A stretch of DNA of 64,000 nt, taken from contig NW_027018042.1 in the NCBI RefSeq assembly GCF_032854445.1, positions 1 through 64,000 on the forward strand, written 5' to 3'. Source of the DNA: Liolophura sinensis (taxonomy: Eukaryota > Mollusca > Polyplacophora > Chitonida > Chitonidae). The position numbers and the translations under genes were made by a program. The notes under the pieces were generated by a model, which searched no databases, had not been told where the DNA came from, and saw only the letters and a program-made list of their open reading frames with translations. This document shows positions 11,554 to 25,500 of this stretch, in pieces. Position 1 is the stretch's first letter; every line of letters starts with the position of its first letter.

Positions 11554-12103
11554 CTCATCCAGCAATTGTCTTACTTTTCAGTCCAAGACAATCTCAATGT
11601 CTTTATCTACGTGTAGAAAAACCACACCATTTGTACATAAAAAACACAAGGTACTAGATACAGTCTGCTGTAAAAAGTACAACTGATCACTGACCCACAT
11701 CAATAAGGTTCTAAAAGATGCGGAATTGGCCCAGGCATCGGCAGCTGTTCAGAAAATTGCAAATTTCCCTGGTTTCCATGGAGTAAGAGCCGTTGCTGGG
11801 CACGTGACTATGACATCAATGATCATTCAATTGTCGCTACAGCCAAAAGTATTGGTCGGAGAGCAACGCGGTTTGCATCATTCGATTTCTCGTGACAAAA
11901 TACGTCGGATTAGCCTCTTACTAGCAGCACTGGAACAGTTTTTCCACTTTTGCATTTTTGCCTGGTCTTTTTGTTAATTGAAATCGGATACACTGTACTA
12001 TGCACAATCGCGACTGGTCATTATTATATTCAACTTTTGACTATATGTTATGTGCCCTTCGGTAGCCCAGAAGACGTCAAATCTTTGGGCTAAACCCATT
12101 AAA
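11554..12103. repeat. Hybrid monomer M22, A-to-C switch
   Basis: The left part is like M9, M29 and M43 (ACTTTTCAG, GCATCATTCG, CGTGACAAAAT, CTAGCAGC). The right end is family C (GGTCATTATTAT, TATATG, AAACCCATTAAACTCACCC). The switch falls between about 11.92 and 12.02 kb. It lies directly after the point where the 11-kb duplication ends, so it may mark the exchange that created or ended that duplication. Confidence 0.7.
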
Positions 12104-15100
12104 CTCACCCAGCAATTGTCTTACTTCTAAGTCCAAGACAATCTCAATGTCTTTATCTACGTGTAGAAAAACCACACCATTCGTACATAAAAAACACAAT
12201 GTACTAGATACAGTCTGCTGTAAAAAGTACAACTGATCACTGACCCACATCAATAAGGTTCTAAAAGATGCGGAATTGGCCCAGGCATCGGCAGCTGTTT
12301 AAAAAATTGCAAATTTCCCTGGTTTCCATGGAGTAAGAGCCGTTGCTGGGCACGTGACTATGACATCAATGATCATTCAATTGTCGCTACAGCCAAAAGT
12401 ATTGGTCGGAGAGCAACGCGGTTTGCACCATTCGATTTCTCGTGACAAAATACGTCGGATTAGCCTCTTACCAGCAGCACTGGAACAGTTTTTCCACTTT
12501 TGCATTTTTGCCTGGTCTTTTTGTTAATTGAAATCGGATACACTGTACTATGCACAATCGCGACTGGTCGTTACTATATTCAACTTTTAACTATACGTTA
12601 TGTGCCCTTCGGTAGCCCAGAAGACGTCAAATCTTTGGGCTAAGCCCATTTAACTCATCCAGCAATTGTCTTACTTTTAAGTCCAAGACAATCTCAATGT
12701 CTTTATCTACGTGTAGGAAAACCACACCATTCGTACATAAAAAACACAATGTACTAGATACAGTCTGCTGTAAAAAGTACAACTGATCACTGAACCACAT
12801 TTATAAGGTTCTAATAGATGCGGAATTGGGCCAGGCATCGGCAGCTGTTAAAAAATTGCATATTTCCCTGGTTTCCATGGAGTAAGAGCCGTTGCTGGGC
12901 ACGTGACTATGACATCAATGATCATTCAATTGTCGCTACAGCCAAAAGTATTAGTCGGAGAGCAACGCGGTTTGCACCATTCGATTTCTCGTCACAAAAT
13001 ACGTCGGATTAGCCTCTTACCAGCAGCACTGGAACAGTTTTTCCACTTTTGCATTTTTGCCTGGTCTTTTTGTTAATTGAAATCGGATACACTGTACTAT
13101 GCACAATCGCGACTGGTCGTTACTATATTCAACTTTTAACTATACGTTATGTGCCCTTCGGTAGCCCAGAAGACGTCAAATCTTTGGGCTAAGCCCATTT
13201 AACTCATCCAGCAATTGTCTTACTTTTAAGTCCAAGACAATCTCAATGTCTTTATCTACGTGTAGAAAAACCACACCATTTGTACATAAAAAACACAAGG
13301 TACTAGATACAGTCTGCTGTAAAAAGTACAACTGATCACTGACCCACATCAATAAGGTTCTAAAAGATGCGGAATTGGCCCAGGCATCGGCAGCTGTTTA
13401 GAAAATTGCAAATTTCCCTGGTTTCCATGGAGTAAGAGCCGTTGCTGGGCACGTGACTATGACATCAATGATCATTCAATTGTCGCTACAGCCAAAAGTA
13501 TTGGTCGGAGAGCAACGCGGTTTGCACCATTCGATTTCTCGTCACAAAATACGTCGGATTAGCCTCTTACTAGCAGCACTGGAACAGTTTTTCCACTTTT
13601 GCATTTTTGCCTGGTCTTTTTGTTTATTTGAAATCGGATACAATCTACTATGTACAATCGCGACTGGTCATTAATATATTCAACTTTTGACTATAAGTTA
13701 TGTGCCCTTCTGTAGCCCAGAAGACGTCAAATCTTTGGGCTAAGCCCATTTAACTCACCCAGCAATTGTCTTACTTTTAAGTAAAAGAGAATCTCAATGT
13801 CTTTATCTACGTGTAGGAAAACCACACCATTCGTACATAAAAAACACAATGTACTAGATACAGTCTGCTGTAAAAAGTACAACTGATCACTGAACCACAT
13901 TTATAAGGTTCTAAAAGATGCGGAATTGGCCCAGGCATCGGCAGCTGTTTAAAAAATTGCAAATTTCCCTGGTTTCCATGGAGTAAGAGCCGTTGCTGGG
14001 CACGTGACTATGACATCATTGATCATTCAATTGTCGCTACAGCCAAAAGTATTGGTCGGAGAGCAACGCGGTTTGCACCATTCGATTTCTCGTCACAAAA
14101 TACGTCGGATTAGCCTCTTACTAGCAGCACTGGAACAGTTTTTCCACTTTTGCATTTTTGCCTGGTCTTTTTGTTTATTTGAAATCGGATACAATCTACT
14201 ATGTACAATCGCGACTGGTCATTACTATATTCAACTTTTGACTATAAGTTATGTGCCCTTCTGTAGCCCAGAAGACGTCAAATCTTTGGGCTAAGCCCAT
14301 TTAACTCATCCAGCAATTGTCTTACTTTTCAGTCCAAGACAATCTCAATGTCTTTATCTACGTGTAGAAAAACCACACCATTTGTACATAAAAAACACAA
14401 GGTACTAGATACAGTCTGCTGTAAAAAGTACAACTGATCACTGACCCACATCAATAAGGCTCTAAAAGATGCGGAATTGGCCCAGGCATCGGCAGCTGTT
14501 TAGAAAATTGCAAATTTCCCTGGTTTCCATGGAGTAAGAGCCGTTGCTGGGCACGTGACTATGACATCAATGATCATTCAATTGTCGCTACAGCCAAAAG
14601 TATTGGTCGGAGAGCAACGCGGTTTGCACCATTCGATTTCTCGTAACAAAATACGTCGGATTAGCCTCTTACCAGTAGCACTGGAACAGTTTTTCCACTT
14701 TTGCATTTTTGCCTGGTCTTTTTGTTAATTGAAATCGGCTACACTGTACTATGCACAATCGCGACTGGTCATTATTATATTCAACTTTTGACTATATGTT
14801 ATGTGCCCTTCGGTAGCCCAGAAGACGTCAAATCCTTGGGCTAAACCCATTAAACTCACCCAGCAATTGTCTTACTTCTAAGTCCAAGACAATCTCAATG
14901 TCTTTATCTACGTGTAGAAAAACCACACCATTTGTACATAAAAAACACAAGGTACTAGATACAGTCTGCTGTAAAAAGTACAACTGATCACTGACCCACA
15001 TTTATAAGGTTCTAAAAGATGCGGAATTGGCCCAGGCATCGGCAGCTGTTTAAAAAATTGCAAATTTCCCTGGTTTCCATGGAGTAAGAGCCGTTGCTGG

Positions 15101-15404
15101 GCACGTGACTATGACATCAATGATCATTCAATTGTCGCTACAGCCAAAAGTATTAGTCGGAGAGCAACGCGGTTTGCACCATTCGATTTCTCGTCACAAA
15201 ATACGTCGGATTAGCCTCTTACTAGCAGCACTGGAACAGTTTTTACACTTTTGCATTTTTGCCTGGTCTTTTTGTTAATTGAAATCGGATACACTGTACT
15301 ATGCACAATCGCGACTGGTCGTTACTATATTCAACTTTTGACTATAAGTTATGTGCCCTTCGGTAGCCCAGAAGACGTCAAATCTTTGGGCTAAGCCCAT
15401 TTAA

Positions 15405-18400
15405 CTCATCCAGCAATTGTCTTACTTTTCAGTCCAAGACAATCTCAATGTCTTTATCTACGTGTAGAAAAACCACACCATTTGTACATAAAAAACACAA
15501 GGTACTAGATACAGTCTGCTGTAAAAAGTACAACTGATCACTGACCCACATCAATAAGGTTCTAAAAGATGCGGAATTGGCCCAGGCATCGGCAGCTGTT
15601 TAGAAAATTGCAAATTTCCCTGGTTTCCATGGAGTAAGAGCCGTTGCTGGGCACGTGACTATGACATCAATGATCATTCAATTGTCGCTACAGCCAAAAG
15701 TATTGGTCGGAGAGCAACGCGGTTTGCATCATTCGATTTCTCGTGACAAAATACGTCGGATTAGCCTCTTACTAGCAGCACTGGAACAGTTTTTACACTT
15801 TTGCATTTTTGCCTGGTCTTTTTGTTAATTGAAATCGGATACACTGTACTATGCACAATCGCGACTGGTCGTTACTATATTCAACTTTTAACTATACGTT
15901 ATGTGCCCTTCGGTAGCCCAGAAGACGTCAAATCTTTGGGCTCAGCCCATTTAACTCATCCAGCAATTGTCTTACTTTTAAGTCCAAGACAATCTCAATG
16001 TCTTTATCTACGTGTAGAAAAACCACACCATTCGTACATAAAAAACACAATGTACTAGATACAGTCTGCTGTAAAAAGTACAACTGATCACTGAACCACA
16101 TCTATAAGGCTCTAATAGATGCGGAATTGGGCCAGGCATCGGCAGCTGTTAAAAAATTGTATATTTCCCTGGTTTCCATGGAGTAAGAGCCGTTGCTGGG
16201 CACGTGACTATGACATCAATGATCATTCAATTGTGGCTACAGCCAAAAGTATTGGTCGGAGAGCAACGCGGTTTGCACCATTCGATTTCTCGTGACAAAA
16301 TACGTCGGATTAGCCTCTTACCAGCAGCACTGAAACAGTTTTTCCACTTTTGCATTTTTGCCTGGTCTTTTTGTTAATTGAATTCGGATACACTGTACTA
16401 TGCACAATCGCGACTGGTCGTTACTATATTCAACTTTTAACTATACGTTATGTGCCCTTCGGTAGCCCAGAAGACGTCAAATCTTTGGGCTAAGCCCATT
16501 TAACTCATCCAGCAATTGTCTTACTTTTAAGTCCAAGACAATCTCAATGTCTTTATCTACGTGTAGAAAAACCACACCATTTGTACATAAAAAACACAAG
16601 GTACTAGATACAGTCTGCTGTAAAAAGTACAACTGATCACTGACCCACATCAATAAGGTTCTAAAAGATGCGGAATTGGCCCAGGCATCGGCAGCTGTTT
16701 AGAAAATTGCAAATTTCCCTGGTTTCCATTGAGTAAGAGCCGTTGCTGGGCACGTGACTATGACATCAATGATCATTCAATTGTCGCTACAGCCAAAAGT
16801 ATTGGTCGGAGAGCAACGCGGTTTGCACCATTCGATTTCTCGTGACAAAATACGTCGGATTAGCCTCTTACCAGTAGCACTGGAACAGTTTTTCCACTTT
16901 TGCATTTTTGCCTGGTCTTTTTGCTAATTGAAATCGGCTACACTGTACTATGCACAATCGCGACTGGTCATTATTATATTCAACTTTTGACTATATGTTA
17001 TGTGCCCTTCGGTAGCCCAGAAGACGTCAAATCTTTGGGCTAAACCCATTAAACTCACCCAGCAATTGTCTTACTTCTAAGTCCAAGACAATCTCAATGT
17101 CTTTATCTACGTGTAGAAAAACCACACCATTCGTACATAAAAAACACAATGTACTAGATACAGTCTGCTGTAAAAAGTACAACTGATCACTGACCCACAT
17201 CAATAAGGTTCTAAAAGATGCGGAATTGGCCCAGGCATCGGCAGCTGTTTAAAAAATTGCAAATTTCCCTGGTTTCCATGGAGTAAGAGCCGTTGCTGGG
17301 CACGTGACTATGACATCAATGATCATTCAATTGTCGCTACAGCCAAAAGTATTGGTCGGAGAGCAACGCGGTTTGCACCATTCGATTTCTCGTGACAAAA
17401 TACGTCGGATTAGCCTCTTACCAGCAGCACTGGAACAGTTTTTCAACTTTTGCATTTTTGCCTGGTCTTTTTGTTAATTGAAATCGGATACACTGTACTA
17501 TGCACAATCGCGACTGGTCGTTACTATATTCAACTTTTAACTATACGTTATGTGCCCTTCGGTAGCCCAGAAGACGTCAAATCTTTGGGCTAAGCCCATT
17601 TAACTCATCCAGCAATTGTCTTACTTTTAAGTCCAAGACAATCTCAATGTCTTTATCTACGTGTAGGAAAACCACACCATTCGTACATAAAAAACACAAT
17701 GTACTAGATACAGTCTGCTGTAAAAAGTACAACTGATCACTGAACCACATTTATAAGGTTCTAATAGATGCGGAATTGGGCCAGGCATCGGCAGCTGTTA
17801 AAAAATTGCATATTTCCCTGGTTTCCATGGAGTAAGAGCCGTTGCTGGGCACGTGACTATGACATCAATGATCATTCAATTGTCGCTACAGCCAAAAGTA
17901 TTAGTCGGAGAGCAACGCGGTTTGCACCATTCGATTTCTCGTCACAAAATACGTCGGATTAGCCTCTTACCAGCAGCACTGGAACAGTTTTTCCACTTTT
18001 GCATTTTTGCCTGGTCTTTTTGTTAATTGAAATCGGATACACTGTACTATGCACAATCGCGACTGGTCGTTACTATATTCAACTTTTAACTATACGTTAT
18101 GTGCCCTTCGGTAGCCCAGAAGACGTCAAATCTTTGGGCTAAGCCCATTTAACTCATCCAGCAATTGTCTTACTTTTAAGTCCAAGACAATCTCAATGTC
18201 TTTATCTACGTGTAGAAAAACCACACCATTTGTACATAAAAAACACAAGGTACTAGATACAGTCTGCTGTAAAAAGTACAACTGATCACTGACCCACATC
18301 AATAAGGTTCTAAAAGATGCGGAATTGGCCCAGGCATCGGCAGCTGTTTAGAAAATTGCAAATTTCCCTGGTTTCCATGGAGTAAGAGCCGTTGCTGGGC

Positions 18401-21400
18401 ACGTGACTATGACATCAATGATCATTCAATTGTCGCTACAGCCAAAAGTATTGGTCGGAGAGCAACGCGGTTTGCACCATTCGATTTCTCGTCACAAAAT
18501 ACGTCGGATTAGCCTCTTACTAGCAGCACTGGAACAGTTTTTCCACTTTTGCATTTTTGCCTGGTCTTTTTGTTTATTTGAAATCGGATACAATCTACTA
18601 TGTACAATCGCGACTGGTCATTACTATATTCAACTTTTGACTATAAGTTATGTGCCCTTCTGTAGCCCAGAAGACGTCAAATCTTTGGGCTAAGCCCATT
18701 TAACTCATCCAGCAATTGTCTTACTTTTCAGTCCAAGACAATCTCAATGTCTTTATCTACGTGTAGAAAAACCACACCATTTGTACATAAAAAACACAAG
18801 GTACTAGATACAGTCTGCTGTAAAAAGTACAACTGATCACTGACCCACATCAATAAGGTTCTAAAAGATGCGGAATTGGCCCAGGCATCGGCAGCTGTTT
18901 AGAAAATTGCAAATTTCCCTGGTTTCCATGGAGTAAGAGCCGTTGCTGGGCACGTGACTATGACATCAATGATCATTCAATTGTCGCTACAGCCAAAAGT
19001 ATTGGTCGGAGAGCAACGCGGTTTGCACCATTCGATTTGTCGTGACAAAATACGTCGGATTAGCCTCTTACCAGTAGCACTGGAACAGTTTTTCCACTTT
19101 TGCATTTTTGCCTGGTCTTTTTGTTAATTGAAATCGGATACACTGTACTATGCACAATCGCGACTGGTCATTATTATATTCAACTTTTGACTATATGTTA
19201 TGTGCCCTTCGGTAGCCCAGAAGACGTCAAATCTTTGGGCTAAACCCATTAAACTCACCCAGCAATTGTCTTACTTCTAAGTCCAAGACAATCTCAATGT
19301 CTTTATCTACGTGTAGAAAAACCACACCATTCGTACATAAAAAACACAAGGTACTAGATACAGTCTGCTGTAAAAAGTACAACTGATCACTGACCCACAT
19401 TTATAAGGTTCTAAAAGATGCGGAATTGGCCCAGGCATCGGCAGCTGTTTAAAAAATTGCAAATTTCCCTGGTTTCCATGGAGTAAGAGCCGTTGCTGGG
19501 CACGTGACTATGACATCAATGATCATTCAATTGTCGCTACAGCCAAAAGTATTGGTCGGAGAGCAACGCGGTTTGCACCATTCGATTTCTCGTCACAAAA
19601 TACGTCGGATTAGCCTTTTTCTAGCAGCACTGGAACAGTTTTTCCACTTTTGCATTTTTGCCTGGTCTTTTTGTTAATTGAAATCGGATACACTGTACTA
19701 TGCACAATCGCTACTGGTCGTTACTATATTCAACTTTTGACTATAAGTTATGTGCCCTTCGGTAGCCCAGAAGACGTCAAATCTTTGGGCTAAGCCCATT
19801 TAACTCATCCAGCAATTGTCTTACTTTTAAGTCCAAGACAATCTCAATGTCTTTATCTACGTGTAGAAAAACCACACCATTTGTACATAAAACACACAAG
19901 GTACTAGATACAGTCTGCTGTAAAAAGTACAACTGATCACTGACCCACATCAATAAGGTTCTAAAAGATGCGGAATTGGCCCAGGCATCGGCAGCTGTTT
20001 AGAAAATTGCAAATTTCCCTGGTTTCCATGGAGTAAGAGCCGTTGGTGGGCACGTGACTATGACATCAATGATCATTCAATTGTGGCTACAGCCAAAAGT
20101 ATTGGTCGGAGAGCAACGCAGTTTGCATCATTCGATTTCTCGTCACAAAATACGTCGGATTAGCCTCTTAACAGCAGCACTGGAACAGTTTTTCCACTTT
20201 TGCATTTTTGCCTGGTCTTTTTGTTAATTTGAAATCGGATACAATCTACTATGTACAATCGCGACTGGTCATGACTATATTCAACTTTAGACTATAAGTT
20301 ATGTGCCCTTCTGTAGCCCAGAAGACGTCAAATCTTTGGGCTAAACCCATTAAACTCACCCAGCAATTGTCTTACTTCTAAGTCCAAGACAATCTCAATG
20401 TCTTTATCTACGTGTAGAAAAACCACACCATTTGTACATAAAAAACACAAGGTACTAGATACAGTCTGCTGTAAAAAGTACAACTGATCACTGACCCACA
20501 TCAATAAGGTTCTAAAAGATGCGGAATTGGCCCAGGCATCGGCAGCTGTTTAAAAAATTGCAAATTTCCCTGGTTTCCATGGAGTAAGAGCCGTTGGTGG
20601 GCACGTGACTATGACATCAATGATCATTCAATTGTCGCTACAGCCAAAAGTATTGGTCGGAGAGCAACGCGGTTTGCACCATTCGATTTCTCGTCACAAA
20701 ATACGTCGGATTAGCCTCTTACCAGCAGCACTGGAACAGTTTTTCCACTTTTGCATTTCTGCCTGGTCTTTTTGTTAATTGAAATCGGATACACTGTACT
20801 ATGCACAATCGCGACTGGTCGTTACTATATTCAACTTTTAACTATACGTTATGTGCCCTTCGGTAGCCCAGAAGACGTCAAATCTTTGGGCTAAGCCCAT
20901 TTAACTCATCCAGCAATTGTCTTACTTTTAAGTCCAAGACAATCTCAATGTCTTTATCTACGTGTAGGAAAACCACACCATTCGTACATAAAAAACACAA
21001 TGTACTAGATACAGTCTGCTGTAAAAAGTACAACTGATCACTGAACCACATTTATAAGGTTCTAATAGATGCGGAATTGGGCCAGGCATCGGCAGCTGTT
21101 AAAAAATTGCATATTTCCCTGGTTTCCATGGAGTAAGAGCCGTTGCTGGGCACGTGACTATGACATCAATGATCATTCAATTGTCGCTACAGCCAAAAGT
21201 ATTAGTCGGAGAGCAACGCGGTTTGCACCATTCGATTTCTCGTCACAAAATACGTCGGATTAGCCTCTTACTAGCAGCACTCGAACAGTTTTTCCACTTT
21301 TGCATTTTTGCCTGGTCTTTTTGTTAATTGAAATCGGATACACTGTACTATGCACAATCGCGACTGGTCGTTACTATATTCAACTTTTAACTATACGTTA

Positions 21401-22553
21401 TGTGCCCTTCGGTAGCCCAGAAGACGTCAAATCTTTGGCTAAGCCCATTTAACTCATCCAGCAATTGTCTTACTTTTAAGTCCAAGACAATCTCAATGTC
21501 TTTATCTACGTGTAGAAAAACCACACCATGTGTACATAAAAAACACAAGGTACTAGATACAGTCTGCTGTAAAAAGTACAACTGATCACTGACCCACATC
21601 AATAAGGTTCTAAAAGATGCGGAATTGGCCCAGGCATCGGCAGCTGTTTAGAAAATTGCAAATTTCCCTGGTTTCCATGGAGTAAGAGCCGTTGCTGGGC
21701 ACGTGACTATGCCATCAATGATCATTCAATTGTCGCTACAGCCAAAAGTATTGGTCGGAGAGCAACGCGGTTTGCACCATTCGATTTCTCGTCACAAAAT
21801 ACGTCGGATTAGCCTCTTACTAGCAGCACTGGAACAGTTTTTCCACTTTTGCATTTTTGCCTGGTCTTTTTGTTTATTTGAAATCGGATACAATCTACTA
21901 TGTACAATCGCGACTGGTCATTACTATATTCAACTTTTGACTATAAGTTATGTGCCCTTCTGTAGCCCAGAAGACGTCAAATCTTTGGGCTAAGCCCATT
22001 TAACTCATCCAGCAATTGTCTTACTTTTCAGTCCAAGACAATCTCAATGTCTTTATCTACGTGTAGAAAAACCACACCATTTGTACATAAAAAACACAAG
22101 GTACTAGATACAGTCTGCTGTAAAAAGTACAACTGATCACTGACCCACATCAATAAGGTTCTAAAAGATGCGGAATTGGCCCAGGCATCGGCAGCTGTTT
22201 AGAAAATTGCAAATTTCCCTGGTTTCCATGGAGTAAGAGCCGTTGCTGGGCACGTGACTATGACATCAATGATCATTCAATTGTCGCTACAGCCAAAAGT
22301 ATTGGTCGGAGAGCAACGCGGTTTGCACCATTCGATTTGTCGTGACAAAATACGTCGGATTAGCCTCTTACCAGTAGCACTGGAACAGTTTTTCCACTTT
22401 TGCATTTTTGCCTGGTCTTTTTGTTAATTGAAATCGGCTACACTGTACTATGCACAATCGCGACTGGTCATTATTATATTCAACTTTTGACTATATGTTA
22501 TGTGCCCTTCGGTAGCCCAGAAGACGTCAAATCTTTGGGCTAAACCCATTAAA
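15405..22553. repeat. 11.0-kb higher-order unit, copy 2, 13 monomers (M29-M41)
   Basis: Unit starts are 15405, 15955, 16504, 17054, 17604, 18153, 18704, 19254, 19804, 20355, 20905, 21453 and 22004. I count by eye only about a dozen differences from 4403-11553 over 7.15 kb. They include one extra C near 4515 in copy 1, CTCAGCCC at the end of M29 against CTAAGCCC, ACACACAAG in M37, a lost G near 21437 in M39, GACATGCTC against GACAATCTC in M19/M39, and TGCCATCA in M40. Copies stop matching at the M41/M42 border: M41 ends AAACCCATTAAACTCACCC, whereas M21 ends AAACCCATTTAACTCATCC. Counting should be confirmed by alignment. Confidence 0.92.
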
Positions 22554-25500
22554 CTCACCCAGCAATTGTCTTACTTCTAAGTCCAAGACAATCTCAATGT
22601 CTTTATCTACGTGTAGAAAAACCACACCATTCGTACATAAAAAACACAAGGTACTAGATACAGTCTGCTGTAAAAAGTACAACTGATCACTGACCCACAT
22701 TTATAAGGTTCTAAAAGATGCGGAATTGGCCCAGGCATCGGCAGCTGTTTAAAAAATTGCAAATTTCCCTGGTTTCCATGGAGTAAGAGCCGTTGCTGGG
22801 CACGTGACTATGACATCAATGATCATTCAATTGTCGCTACAGCCAAAGGTATTGGTCGGAGAGCAACGCGGTTTGCACCATTCGATTTCTCGTCACAAAA
22901 TACGTCGGATTAGCCTCTTTCTAGCAGCACTGGAACAGTTTTTCCACTTTTGCATTTTTGCCTGGTCTTTTTGTTAATTGAAATCGGATACACTGTACTA
23001 TGCACAATCGCGACTGGTCGTTACTATATTCAACTTTTGACTGTAAGTTATGTGCCCTTCGGTAGCCCAGAAGACGTCAAATCTTTGGGCTAAGCCCATT
23101 TAACTCATCCAGCAATTGTCTTACTTTTCAGTCCAAGACAATCTCAATGTCTTTATCTACGTGTAGAAAAACCACACCATTTGTACATAAAAAACACAAG
23201 GTACTAGATACAGTCTGCTGTAAAAAGTACAACTGATCACTGACCCACATCAATAAGGTTCTAAAAGATGCGGAATTGGCCCAGGCATCGGCAGCTGTTT
23301 AGAAAATTGCAAATTTCCCTGGTTTCCATGGAGTAAGAGCCGTTGCTGGGCACGTGACTATGACATCAATGATCATTCAATTGTCGCTACAGCCAAAAGT
23401 ATTGGTCGGAGAGCAACGCGGTTTGCATCATTCGATTTCTCGTGACAAAATACGTCGGATTAGCCTCTTACTAGCAGCACTGGAACAGTTTTTACACTTT
23501 TGCATTTTTGCCTGGTCTTTTTGTTAATTGAAATCGGATACACTGTACTATGCACAATCGCGACTGGTCGTTACTATATTCAACTTTTAACTATACGTTA
23601 TGTGCCCTTCGGTAGCCCAGAAGACGTCAAATCTTTGGGCTAAGCCCATTTAACTCATCCAGCAATTGTCTTACTTTTAAGTCCAAGACAATCTCAATGT
23701 CTTTATCTACGTGTAGAAAAACCACACCATTCGTACATAAAAAACACAATGTACTAGATACAGTCTGCTGTAAAAAGTACAACTGATCACTGAACAACAT
23801 CTATAAGGCTCTAATAGATGCGGAATTGGGCCAGGCATCGGCAGCTGTTAAAAAATTGCATATTTCCCTGGTTTCCATGGAGTAAGAGCCGTTGCTGGGC
23901 ACGTGACTATGACATCAATGATCATTCAATTGTGGCTACAGCCAAAAGTATTGGCCGGAGAGCAACGCGGTTTGCACCATTCGATTTCTCGTCACAAAAT
24001 ACGTCGGATTAGCCTCTTACCAGCAGCACTGGAACAGTTTTTCCACTTTTGCATTTTTGCCTGGTCTTTTTGTTAATTTGAAATCGGATACAATCTACTA
24101 TGTACAATCGCGACTGGTCATGACTATATTCAACTTTTGACTATAAGTTATGTGCCCTTCTGTAGCCCAGAAGACGTCAAATCTTTGGGCTAAACCCATT
24201 AAACTCACCCAGCAATTGTCTTACTTCTAAGTCCAAGACAATCTCAATGTCTTTATCTACGTGTAGAAAAACCACACCATTTGTACATAAAAAACACAAG
24301 GTACTAGATACAGTCTGCTGTAAAAAGTACAACTGATCACTGACCCACATCAATAAGGTTCTAAAAGATGCGGAATTGGCCCAGGCATCGGCAGCTGTTT
24401 AAAAAATTGCAAATTTCCCTGGTTTCCATGGAGTAAGAGCCGTTGGTGGGCACGTGACTATGACATCAATGATCATTCAATTGTCGCTACAGCCAAAAGT
24501 ATTGGTCGGAGAGCAACGCGGTTTGCACCATTCGATTTCTCGTGACAAAATACGTCGGATTAGCCTCTTACCAGCAGCACTGGAACAGTTTTTCCACTTT
24601 TGCATTTTTGCCTGGTCTTTTTGTTAATTGAAATCGGATACACTGTACTATGCACAATCGCGACTGGTCGTTACTATATTCAACTTTTAACTATACGTTA
24701 TGTGCCCTTCGGTAGCCCAGAAGACGTCAAATCTTTGGGCTAAGCCCATTTAACTCATCCAGCAATTGTCTTACTTCTAAGTCCAAGACAATCTCAATGT
24801 CTTTATCTGCGTGTAGAAAAACCACACCATTTGTACATAAAAAACACAAGGTACTAGATACAGTCTGCTGTAAAAAGTACAACTGATCACTGACCCACAT
24901 CAATAAGGTTCTAAAAGATGCGGAATTGGCCCAGGCATCGGCAGCTGTTTAGAAAATTGCAAATTTCCCTGGTTTCCATGGAGTAAGAGCCGTTGCTGGG
25001 CACGTGACTATGACATCAATGATCATTCAATTGTCGCTACACCCAAAAGTATTGGTCGGAGAGCAACGCGGTTTGCACCATTCGATTTGTCGTGACAAAA
25101 TACGTCGGATTAGCCTCTTACCAGTAGCACTGGAACAGTTTTTCCACTTTTGCATTTTTGCCTGGTCTTTTTGTTAATTGAAATCGGATACACTGTACTA
25201 TGCACAATCGCGACTGGTCATTATTATATTTAACTTTTGACTATATGTTATGTGCCCTTCGGTAGCCCAGAAGACGTCAAATCTTTGGGCTAAACCCATT
25301 AAACTCACCCAGCAATTGTCTTACTTCTAAGTCCAAGACAATCTCAATGTCTTTATCTACGTGTAGAAAAACCACACCATTCGTACATAAAAAACACAAG
25401 GTACTAGATACAGTCTGCTGTAAAAAGTACAACTGATCACTGACCCACATTTATAAGGTTCTAAAAGATGCGGAATTGGCCCAGGCATCGGCAGCTGTTT

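Larger units (their letters stand above)
4403..15404. repeat. 11.0-kb 20-monomer higher-order unit, copy 1 (M9-M28)
   Basis: Unit starts are 4403, 4954, 5503, 6053, 6603, 7152, 7703, 8253, 8803, 9354, 9904, 10453, 11004, 11554, 12104, 12654, 13203, 13754, 14305 and 14855. The first 13 units (4403-11553) recur at 15405-22553 with an offset of 11,000-11,002 bp. Shared private variants include ACTGAAACAG and GAATTCGG in M10/M30, TTCCATTGAG in M11/M31, TTTTTCAAC in M12/M32, GATTTGTCG in M15/M35, CGCTACTGG in M16/M36, ACTTTAGAC in M17/M37 and CATTTCTGCC in M18/M38. M22-M28 (11554-15404) separate the two copies and are not in the second copy as seen here. M13-M15 and M19-M21 also repeat with a six-monomer (3301 bp) register. 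Confidence 0.92.
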
